Below are positions 1-5,579 of a stretch of DNA of 7,784 nucleotides, in pieces. How positions within the stretch are numbered: position 1 is the stretch's first letter; each line of letters opens with the position of its first letter. The stretch is from Bradyrhizobiaceae bacterium (GTDB lineage Bacteria > Pseudomonadota > Alphaproteobacteria > Rhizobiales > Hyphomicrobiaceae). Location: assembly GCA_947475855.1 (NCBI GenBank), contig CANJPN010000283.1, positions 1 to 7,784 on the forward strand. The letters run 5' to 3'. The position numbers and the translations under genes are program-made. The notes below the pieces were generated by a model. The model was not told the origin of the DNA, made no database searches, and worked only from the letters and a program-made list of their open reading frames with translations.

Positions 1-56
1 AGGTCACGAAGGTGCAAGCCGCTTCTGCGATGTGCGCCACCAACAACTGAGCAGTA

Positions 57-98
57 TCCGATCATACTCGATCGCCGGGGGGCGATCGAACGATCGGA
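57..98. repeat. Nested inverted repeat (hairpin) downstream of the hydroxylase operon
   Basis: An inner perfect 9-bp inverted repeat (TCGATCGCC at 68-76 with GGCGATCGA at 81-89, GGGG loop) is flanked by a second perfect 7-bp pair (TCCGATC at 57-63 with GATCGGA at 92-98). The internal loop between the stems is 4 bases on one side and 2 on the other. It starts about 115 bases past the stop of the CoxL-like gene, so it could cap the 3' end of that minus-strand transcript. No T-run follows it on either strand, so it is not a textbook intrinsic terminator. A dispersed palindromic repeat is the alternative. Confidence 0.6.
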
Positions 99-127
99 TG
101 AAACGGCTCTAATCCATCGGATCCAAA

Positions 128-182
128 GCATCTTCATCGGACCAGGGAATCGCGAAAGTGATTCCGTCTGGTCGGATGATGC
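128..182. repeat. Imperfect palindrome downstream of the CoxL-like gene
   Basis: Three successive paired segments fold this stretch: GCATC 128-132 with GATGC 178-182; CATCGGACCAG 135-145 with CTGGTCGGATG 168-178, one mismatch (position 178 is shared with the first pair, so only one of the two uses it); and GGAATC 146-151 with GATTCC 160-165 around an 8-base loop. Small bulges lie at 133-134 and 166-167. It starts 33 bases past the stop of the CoxL-like gene and is rich in ATCGGA-type words also found in the neighbouring hairpin at 57-98. It could be a dispersed intergenic palindrome or a 3'-end structure protecting or ending the operon mRNA. Membership in any repeat family is inference. Confidence 0.55.
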
Positions 183-214
183 CCGTTACGCGGCATGTGC
201 GAGGAACGCGCCGA

Positions 215-2605
215 CTATTTCTCGAGACGGGTCGCTATCGCATCTCCCAGCGCGGAAATGCGGATAGGAAGCTTATCGAAGAACAGACCGAGGGGCTGGA
301 CCGCGTCGTTGATGGCGCTGGAGATCGCGGCGGGCGACCCGAGATAGCCCGACTCGCCGGAGCCCTTCTGGCCGAACACGGAGACGGGGGAGGGGGTGCA
401 ATGATGCACAATCTCGACTTTCGGCACTTCGTGAGATGACGGCAACAGGTAGTCCATCAGCGACTGGCTCATCATCTGGCCTTCGCTGTCATAGACGAAT
501 TCTTCCAGCAGCGCCGCGCCGAGGCCATGGGCGATGCCGCCGAGCGTCATCCCCTTGACGACGAGCGGGTTGATCTGCACGCCGCAATCGTGACCGATCA
601 CGTAGCGCTTGATTTCGGGCTTGGCGGTTACCGGATCGAGCACGAGCAGCACGAGATGGAACTCGAAGGAATGGCACGGGTACATCTGGACCCGGTCGTT
701 TTCCGGGAGCTTGTTTCCGGTCGGCACCTGATAGACGGCCGAGACTTCGAGGCCGGGCTCCATGCCCTCGGGCAACTCGTGGAAGTGACGATGGGCGATG
801 GTGACGAGATCCATCCACTCGAGCGCCTTACCCGTCGCCTTCTCGATGCAGCGCCCTTCACTGTACTCGACGGCCGTTTCATCGACGCCGAAGCGCTTGG
901 CTGCGATCTTGACGAGCTTCGCCTTCATCTTGTTGCCGGCGTTGAAGCAGGCCCCGCCGAGCATCACGGCCATGCGGCTTCCGACGGGGGAGTTCGACGG
1001 CAGCGACATGAGGCTGTCCGCGCGTACGATACGAAAGCGATCGGGATCGATCTCGAGCACCTCGGCCAGCGCGGTGGCGCAGAGCTGTTCGTGGGCCTGC
1101 CCTGCCGACGTCGTGTGGATGGTCGCGGTGATCGAACCCACGCCATCGATCATGACACGGACGGAATCCATCCAGGTCGTCGTGGTGTTGGCTGGATTGA
1201 GAAGTGGCTCGAATGACGAATTTCCGCCCGACGGTTCCAGGCAAGCGGCGATGCCGATACCGGCAAGCTGGCCGGCTTTGCGCAAGCTATCGCGTTCGGC
1301 AATCAACGCGTTCCAGCCGCCGACGTGCGCCAGCGTCTTGTCGAGGACGGTGTGGTATTCGCCGCTGTCGTAGGTCGTGCCCGAAGGGATCAGGTAGGGG
1401 AATTGTGTGGTCTTGATGAGGTTGCGACGGCGGACTTCGAGGTGGTCGATGCCGACGGCTTCCGCGACCTTGTTGAGCGCCGTCTCGATCGCGTAGTTCG
1501 TCGGCGCCTGGCCGAAGCCGCGCACGGCTTCCTGCGCGGCCTTGTTCGAGAGCACGGAGACTGCGTGATACTGCACGCTCTGCATCGTGTAGGGGCCGCA
1601 GATCGCGCCGATGGGCTTGCCCAACTGGAACGGCGAGCGACCGGCATATGCGCCGACGTTGTCGAGTGCGCGCATCCGCATCGTTTTGATGAGGCCATCG
1701 TTGTCGAAGCCGACCTCGACGTCGAAGATGCGGTCGGGGCCGTGCATGTCGCCCGCGCGCATGTTCTCCAGCCGGTCCTCGATCAGGCGCACAGGGCGGC
1801 CGAGCTTGCGGGCGAGATAGGCTGCGAGAACGGTGTGTTTGATGCCGCGCTTGACGCCGTAGCTGCCGCCGACGTCGACGTCCTGATAAACGCGGACCTG
1901 AGTGGCTGGAATGCGAAGCGCGCGCGCGATCTGATCGGAGTACTTGGGCATCTGGATCGAGGCCCAGACTTCCAAAATCTCGCGCCAGGGATCCCAGCGG
2001 GTGATGACGCCGAAGGTTTCGATCGGCACGGTGGCGCTGCGGCCCCAGGTGACGCGGAACTTTACGCTCTTGGGGCTTTCTGCGAAGTGCTTGTCGACGT
2101 CGCCCCAAACAAATGTCTTGTCGAGGAGCGTATTGGTGCCGTGCTCCTCGTGCACGAGCGGCGAGGACTTGTCGTAGGCTTCCTCGTTGCCGATCACGAA
2201 CGGCAAGGGTTCGTAGTCGACTTCGACCAGTTCGGCGGCGTCTTCCGCGAGCGCGCGCGTGTCGGCGACGACGGCGGCGACCCACTCGTTCATGTAGCGG
2301 GTCTGGCCGACGGCGAGCGAGAAGCGGCGCACCTTCGGCGTGTTGAGACCGTTCATCATCGGCTCGACGGCCTTCGACAGCTCGTCGCCGGTCAGGACGT
2401 AGTGAACGCCCGGCATCGCGAGTGCGGCGGAGGCATCGATCTTCAGGATCTTGGCGGCCGGGTGCTGCGAGGGGACGAGCGCCACATGCAGCGTGCCGTC
2501 GAGCTTCACGTCGGCAACGTATTTGCCTTGGCCGACGACGAAGCGGCGGTCCTCGCGGACGCGGCGCGGCTTGCCGATGTAGCGGAAGTTGGTGGGGGTG
2601 GTCAT
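215..2605 (-). CDS. CoxL-like molybdopterin-binding large subunit of a xanthine dehydrogenase-family hydroxylase
   Basis: This 796-aa protein is full length for the CoxL family and should hold the Mo-pterin active site of a three-subunit cytoplasmic hydroxylase. An aldehyde oxidase/xanthine dehydrogenase a/b-hammerhead domain covers about residues 20-135, followed by the Mo-binding domains. Visible motifs are GGSYGVK (246-252, the GGGFG-type pterin loop), AVRGFGQ (360-366, active-site loop), AGQAHEQ (501-507, second pterin loop), GSR (542-544), DCGVQINP (673-680) and GSGESGYLGSPAA with the invariant base Glu751. The AVRGFGQ loop lacks the Cys of AYRCSFR that binds copper in true CO dehydrogenases, and carries Phe364 as in AFRGFG of xanthine dehydrogenases. 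The substrate is therefore probably organic and is unknown. The ATG at 2603-2605 begins the expected MTTPTNFRYIGKPRRVRED N-terminus, but no good Shine-Dalgarno precedes it. It is the third gene of the operon, 115 bases after the [2Fe-2S] subunit gene. Confidence 0.93.
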   Translation of the reverse strand: MTTPTNFRYIGKPRRVREDRRFVVGQGKYVADVKLDGTLHVALVPSQHPAAKILKIDASAALAMPGVHYVLTGDELSKAVEPMMNGLNTPKVRRFSLAVGQTRYMNEWVAAVVADTRALAEDAAELVEVDYEPLPFVIGNEEAYDKSSPLVHEEHGTNTLLDKTFVWGDVDKHFAESPKSVKFRVTWGRSATVPIETFGVITRWDPWREILEVWASIQMPKYSDQIARALRIPATQVRVYQDVDVGGSYGVKRGIKHTVLAAYLARKLGRPVRLIEDRLENMRAGDMHGPDRIFDVEVGFDNDGLIKTMRMRALDNVGAYAGRSPFQLGKPIGAICGPYTMQSVQYHAVSVLSNKAAQEAVRGFGQAPTNYAIETALNKVAEAVGIDHLEVRRRNLIKTTQFPYLIPSGTTYDSGEYHTVLDKTLAHVGGWNALIAERDSLRKAGQLAGIGIAACLEPSGGNSSFEPLLNPANTTTTWMDSVRVMIDGVGSITATIHTTSAGQAHEQLCATALAEVLEIDPDRFRIVRADSLMSLPSNSPVGSRMAVMLGGACFNAGNKMKAKLVKIAAKRFGVDETAVEYSEGRCIEKATGKALEWMDLVTIAHRHFHELPEGMEPGLEVSAVYQVPTGNKLPENDRVQMYPCHSFEFHLVLLVLDPVTAKPEIKRYVIGHDCGVQINPLVVKGMTLGGIAHGLGAALLEEFVYDSEGQMMSQSLMDYLLPSSHEVPKVEIVHHCTPSPVSVFGQKGSGESGYLGSPAAISSAINDAVQPLGLFFDKLPIRISALGDAIATRLEK

Positions 2606-2611
2606 CGATGC

Positions 2612-2704
2612 ACCGCACGCGTCGTAGGGTGCGGTAGCGTAGCGTGCCGCACCACGTTCAAGCTCAGCGGTGCGGTACGCGCAGTCGCGCTACCGCACCC
2701 TACG
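2612..2704. repeat. Array of five alternating complementary 7-mers forming long hairpins between the CoxS-like and CoxL-like genes
   Basis: Reading the plus strand, ACCGCAC (2612-2618), GTGCGGT (2629-2635), GCCGCAC (2646-2652), GTGCGGT (2670-2676) and ACCGCAC (2692-2698) alternate in orientation. Around them, CGTAGGGTGCGGTAGCG (2623-2639) is perfectly complementary over 17 bp to CGCTACCGCACCCTACG (2688-2704). Inside that, 2642-2653 pairs with 2669-2680 over 12 positions with one mismatch. Alternative local hairpins also form: 2669-2677 with 2691-2699, 9 bp perfect, and 2628-2634 with 2647-2653, 7 bp perfect. The array fills nearly all of the gap in the operon, so it is transcribed and ends 6 bases before the CoxL-like start codon. 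It looks like two inverted copies of a REP-like palindrome. Effects on mRNA stability, attenuation or translation are inference. Confidence 0.85.
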
Positions 2705-2720
2705 GAAATACGGCCCGCGC

Positions 2721-3209
2721 TCATGGCGTGTTCGCCTCGTTCGTGCCGCGTATGCGCAGGGCGGCCAGCTCGATCGACTCGACGATCTGGCCGTAGCCGG
2801 TGCAGCGGCAGATGTTGCCGGAAATCGCATCGACGATGTCGTCGCGCGTGGGGGCTGCGTTGCGCTTCAAGAGGGCGTGGGCCGTGAGGATCATCGCTGG
2901 CGTACAGTAGCCGCACTGCATGCCGTGCATTTCGCAGAAGGCATCCTGGATGACGCCGAGCTCGCCGGGGGCAGGCGCCAGGGCTTCGATCGTGGTGATC
3001 TCGTAGCCGTCGGCCTGACAGGCGAACATGAGGCAGGAGCGCGCGGGTTCACCGTCGATCAGAACGGTGCATGCGCCGCACACGCCGTGCTCGCAGCCGG
3101 TGTGGACGCCCGTCAGATTGAGGTTGTCGCGGATGCAGTCCAGCAGTGTGGTGCGCGTCTCGACTTCGGCTGCGTGCGTGGCGCCATTGACCTTCAATTC
3201 GACTTTCAC
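2721..3209 (-). CDS. CoxS-like [2Fe-2S] iron-sulfur small subunit of the molybdenum hydroxylase
   Basis: This 162-aa subunit passes electrons from the Mo centre to FAD. The N-terminal plant-ferredoxin-like half has CX4CX2CX11C (Cys39, 44, 47, 59, in CEHGVCGAC...RSC) for one [2Fe-2S] cluster. The C-terminal helical half has CGYC (Cys99, 102) and CRC (Cys134, 136, in GNICRCTGYGQIV) for the second. All eight ligands are present and the length is normal for CoxS proteins. I chose the GTG start at 3207-3209 because MKVELKVNG is the usual N-terminus, because GGGAGG lies 6 bases upstream, and because the GTG overlaps the TGA of the CoxM-like gene (GTGA, 4-base overlap), which implies translational coupling. 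The same frame stays open far upstream to about 4370, but that extension is antisense-like shadow of the CoxM-like gene. No Tat or Sec signal is present, consistent with a cytoplasmic enzyme. Confidence 0.95.
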   Translation of the reverse strand: MKVELKVNGATHAAEVETRTTLLDCIRDNLNLTGVHTGCEHGVCGACTVLIDGEPARSCLMFACQADGYEITTIEALAPAPGELGVIQDAFCEMHGMQCGYCTPAMILTAHALLKRNAAPTRDDIVDAISGNICRCTGYGQIVESIELAALRIRGTNEANTP

Positions 3210-4084
3210 GCGGGGCCTCCCTTGGAATTCGCGGCGGCATCCATGATCGCACGCTGGCCGAGGCCGACGGCGACGCGGCGGCGGTAGGCGTCGCTGGCGT
3301 GGCTGTCGCGCATTATTTCGATGTCGGCCGTGGCTGCAACGAGCGCAGCGCGGACTTTCTCTGCCGTCAAGATCTGGCCCTCGAGCGCGGACTCGACGCT
3401 GTCGAGGCGCGTCGGCACCGGCGTCGCGCCGCCTATACCGATGGCGAGACGGGTGCAGCGACCGGTTTCGTCGAGCGCGACCTGTGCTGCTGCCGAGACG
3501 TAGGCGAAGTCGCTCTTGCGGGCGCTGACCTCGTGGAATCCAACGCCGACACGTTTGTCCTTCCAGACGGGAAAACGTGCCTCGACGATGCATCCGGCGG
3601 CTGGAACCGAGGTCGTCATCGGACCGAGCACGAGATCGGGCATCGAGACGTCGCGGCGGGTGCCGCCTTCCTTGACGACGACGTGGCCGCCCAGCGTTGC
3701 CAGAACGAGCGGAATCTCGGCTGCGGGATCCGCGTTGGCAATGGAGCCGCCGACGGTGCCGCGCGCGCGGGTCGGCGCGTGTCCGACCCAAACGATTGCA
3801 GCGGCGAGGAGCGGTAACTTCGAGGTGACCAGCGCGGAGCGCTCGGTTTCCATCTGCCGCGTGGCCGCGCCGATGACGACCACGTCGCCGTCTTCGCGGA
3901 TGCCGCGAAGTTCCGGGATGCGCTGGATGTCGATCAGCCGCGAGGGGCGGGCGAGCCGCATGGCCATCATCGGCACCAGGGTCTGGCCACCGGCGATGAG
4001 GCGTGAGTCCGGGTCGGCTGCGAGAAGCGCACAGGCTTCGTCGAGCGTGGCGGGGCGTGAGTATTCGAATGGGGCGGTCTTCAT
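3206..4084 (-). CDS. CoxM-like FAD-binding medium subunit of the molybdenum hydroxylase
   Basis: This 292-aa protein fits the CoxM / molybdopterin dehydrogenase FAD-binding family. It takes electrons from the [2Fe-2S] subunit and passes them to the final acceptor. The N-terminal PCMH-type FAD domain shows AGGQT (31-35) and TVGGSIANADPAAEIP (110-125), the two FAD pyrophosphate-binding motifs, at the places expected for the family. The C-terminal CO dehydrogenase flavoprotein domain (about 180-285) includes FHEVSARKSDFAYVSAAA (183-200) and the closing DAYRRRVAVGLGQRAI (265-280). The start MKTAPFEYSRPATLDEA is typical, although the ribosome-binding site is weak. It is the first gene of the operon and overlaps the CoxS-like gene by 4 bases. 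The 143 bases upstream (4085-4227) hold no gene, and I see no convincing -35/-10 pair there, so the promoter is undefined and read-through from the Uma2 gene is possible. Confidence 0.95.
   Translation of the reverse strand: MKTAPFEYSRPATLDEACALLAADPDSRLIAGGQTLVPMMAMRLARPSRLIDIQRIPELRGIREDGDVVVIGAATRQMETERSALVTSKLPLLAAAIVWVGHAPTRARGTVGGSIANADPAAEIPLVLATLGGHVVVKEGGTRRDVSMPDLVLGPMTTSVPAAGCIVEARFPVWKDKRVGVGFHEVSARKSDFAYVSAAAQVALDETGRCTRLAIGIGGATPVPTRLDSVESALEGQILTAEKVRAALVAATADIEIMRDSHASDAYRRRVAVGLGQRAIMDAAANSKGGPA
3216..3221 (-). promoter_or_regulatory. Shine-Dalgarno site of the CoxS-like gene
   Basis: On the minus strand GGGAGG sits 6 bases before the GTG start at 3209, inside the last codons of the CoxM-like gene. 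It is the clearest ribosome-binding site in the window. Together with the GTGA stop/start overlap it decides the start of the iron-sulfur subunit. Confidence 0.75.
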
Positions 4085-4227
4085 TTCCGCTGTCAGCTAT
4101 CGCCTTGGAGGGAGGAGAGAAACGGGATTTCGACCCTCTATCGCACTTGGACGGGCTCGTCGACAGGGGGAGACAGCGCTGCGCGGATATGGCGGGGAGG
4201 CATGCGGGAAGCGAGTGGAAGTTAAGG

Positions 4228-4842
4228 TCAATACAGCGGCGATAGGCCGAGGTGCGCGAGGGAGACCGCCAAGGCAGGCAGCAATGTGGGAACGATGCGC
4301 TCTGTGCTGGCATGCTCGGATATGAGCTGGAAGCCATTCTCGTTGGGCATTCGATGCACTCGCGTGGCAAGCGTGTTGGCGTTCACGACCCAGTACTCGC
4401 GCAAGCCGAGCTGAGCGTAGATCGCGGCTTTGCGTCCGGTGTCGTAGGACATGCTGCTGTCGGCGACCTCGACGAGCAGGAAGGCGCTCGGGCAGGTGAT
4501 GTCGCGGAGATGGATGGACCGCGGCCAGAAGAAGAAGTCCGGCTCCAAGAAGCTGTCCGGCGCGTAGCGCAGGGTGGTTTCGGTCACGAGCGATACGTCG
4601 ATCATAGCCACCAACGGGAACCAATACCGCTGCAGTTCCATTTTCACGACTTCGTGGACGGTGCCTTTGGCATTCAAGGGGACGATCTCGCCTCCGATCA
4701 ACTCGAAGCGCTCGCGTGGGCGATCGATGCCGCCGAACACGCCGAGTTCGCACAGCTTCTCGATTTCGGCGACCGTCCAGCGCCGGCGGGGGAGACCCTC
4801 GGCTTCCTGTGTCGTGGGGCTGGTGAGCACCTGCTGGTTCAT
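4228..4842 (-). CDS. Uma2-family (DUF820) PD-(D/E)XK endonuclease-like protein
   Basis: This 204-aa protein shows the whole Uma2/DUF820 pattern. The N-terminal segment ERFELIGGEIVPL (44-56) resembles the family's E-LI-GE-- block, followed by HEVVKMELQRYW (63-74). EPDFFFW (100-106, Asp102), LLVEVADSS (122-130, Glu125) and GRKAAIYAQLGLREYWVVN (136-154, Lys138) carry the residues of a PD-(D/E)XK active site, so catalysis looks intact. The family is common in cyanobacteria and scattered elsewhere, and its biological role is poorly known; nuclease activity is inferred from the fold. The ATG at 4840-4842 is the first start in frame and gives a family-sized protein, although its Shine-Dalgarno is weak. 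It follows the deoxyribosyltransferase-like gene by 28 bases on the same strand, so the two are probably co-transcribed. The cox-like operon begins 143 bases downstream. Confidence 0.88.
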   Translation of the reverse strand: MNQQVLTSPTTQEAEGLPRRRWTVAEIEKLCELGVFGGIDRPRERFELIGGEIVPLNAKGTVHEVVKMELQRYWFPLVAMIDVSLVTETTLRYAPDSFLEPDFFFWPRSIHLRDITCPSAFLLVEVADSSMSYDTGRKAAIYAQLGLREYWVVNANTLATRVHRMPNENGFQLISEHASTERIVPTLLPALAVSLAHLGLSPLY

Positions 4843-4870
4843 GGAGACACAATAGCAGAGCCGGCGGGAG

Positions 4871-5443
4871 CTAGACCAGCAATAGCCGCCGGGCTTCGTC
4901 CAGGCAGACGCGAAAAGCTGTCAGGTCGGTCATTTCCTGGCCTGCCGGAGCTTGATGGCGAACTAGGCTGCTGCGGGAAGCTTGAATGGCGATTTCGATC
5001 ATCAGGTTTTCCGACAAATCGAAGTCCTCGATGGCGACCGACGCCGCGTCGGCGTCGAAAGGCAGGCGCGGTAAGCTTCGGACAGCGGTGGCACGTGGAA
5101 CATAGTCGAGGGGGGTGTTGGTATAGCCGAGCACCGGGCGGGCGAGCGCACGCATGAAGCCGACTTCGAAGGCCGTGCCGGCGTCGGCAGAGGCGCCTCG
5201 AAACGGCGTGAGATTCGCGATCACGGCATCGGAGGTCCGCATCAGATCCTCGTTGCTGCGGGAAATGAGCGTCGCCTGGGCGCGCTTGTCGAGGCCTGAC
5301 AGGTCAAGGCTCGCATCGAGGGGATAGATGCCGTCGAAGCCATATTCTGCGGCGACAGCGCACTTGATGCGGCCAACTTCGTTCGCGGTGGGCAGGAACA
5401 CCTCGGGGCCGGCGAGGTAGATGCGTGGGCGTGGCATAGGCAT
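4871..5443 (-). CDS. Nucleoside 2-deoxyribosyltransferase-family protein
   Basis: The 190-aa protein matches the nucleoside 2-deoxyribosyltransferase family, which swaps nucleobases on deoxyribose or hydrolyses (deoxy)nucleotide N-glycosidic bonds. RIYLAGPEVF (7-16) is the usual first strand with its nucleotide-binding loop. SDAVIANLTPFRG (71-83) and DAGTAFEVGFMRAL (87-100) supply Asp72 and the probable nucleophile Glu93. FDLSENLMIEIAI (141-153) fits the C-terminal segment that carries an active-site Asn (Asn146). I chose the ATG at 5441-5443 because the fold starts seven residues later and GAGA lies just upstream. The same frame runs up to a GTG at 5494, giving 17 extra unconserved-looking residues. 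It is likely the first gene of a pair with the Uma2 gene and is divergent from the carboxylase gene. Whether it salvages, hydrolyses damaged nucleotides or does something else cannot be told here. Confidence 0.85.
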   Translation of the reverse strand: MPMPRPRIYLAGPEVFLPTANEVGRIKCAVAAEYGFDGIYPLDASLDLSGLDKRAQATLISRSNEDLMRTSDAVIANLTPFRGASADAGTAFEVGFMRALARPVLGYTNTPLDYVPRATAVRSLPRLPFDADAASVAIEDFDLSENLMIEIAIQASRSSLVRHQAPAGQEMTDLTAFRVCLDEARRLLLV

Positions 5444-5530
5444 GTTTCTCGTTGTGCTTCGCGGAATGTACCGTGGTAATGCAACCTGGATCACCGCTGC
5501 GATTGATGCATGCCGGCGCGGACGGGTTCT

Positions 5531-5539
5531 TGCTATAGT
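5531..5539 (+). promoter_or_regulatory. Candidate extended -10 promoter of the carboxylase gene
   Basis: TGCTATAGT (TG at 5531-5532, TATAGT at 5534-5539) matches an extended -10 element, 40 bases before the carboxylase ATG. That would give a leader of roughly 33 bases. No good -35 hexamer lies at the usual distance (TGCCGG at 5511-5516), which extended -10 promoters can tolerate. The core CTATAG is self-complementary, and on the minus strand TTGAAG (5558-5553) lies 15 bases before TATAGC (5537-5532). A weaker divergent promoter for the deoxyribosyltransferase-like gene could therefore share it. Confidence 0.45.
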
Positions 5540-5579
5540 CGGCGTCGAGACACTTCAATCCGGCTGCGGCTGACAATCC

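Noticed and set aside
1..56. A possible gene end at the left edge (short plus-strand frames ending near 50 and 112).
   Set aside because: Too few codons are inside the window and none resembles a known C-terminus.
2606..2720. The repeat array as a CRISPR or an intrinsic terminator.
   Set aside because: The units are 7-mers alternating in orientation with 10-17 base gaps, not direct repeats with spacers. No U-tract follows the stem on the transcript strand before the CoxL-like gene.
1325..2887. A 520-codon open frame on the plus strand.
   Set aside because: It lies antisense to the CoxL-like gene and runs into the repeat array and the CoxS-like gene. It shows no recognisable domain and is the usual mirror frame of a GC-rich coding gene.
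215..4084. Calling the operon an aerobic CO dehydrogenase (coxMSL).
   Set aside because: Gene order matches, but the copper-binding Cys loop AYRCSFR is absent (AVRGFGQ instead), and no coxD, coxE or coxF-type accessory gene is in the window.
3210..4370. An in-frame upstream extension of the CoxS-like gene that would make a 549-residue protein.
   Set aside because: The extension overlaps the well-supported CoxM-like gene in another frame, is Arg/Pro-rich low-information sequence, and the GTG at 3209 has a strong Shine-Dalgarno and the family's normal N-terminus.
5444..5494. A longer start (GTG at 5494) for the deoxyribosyltransferase-like gene.
   Set aside because: The 17 added residues lie before the fold, have no family character and would use a GTG with no clear ribosome-binding site. 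The ATG at 5443 places the first strand at the usual distance.
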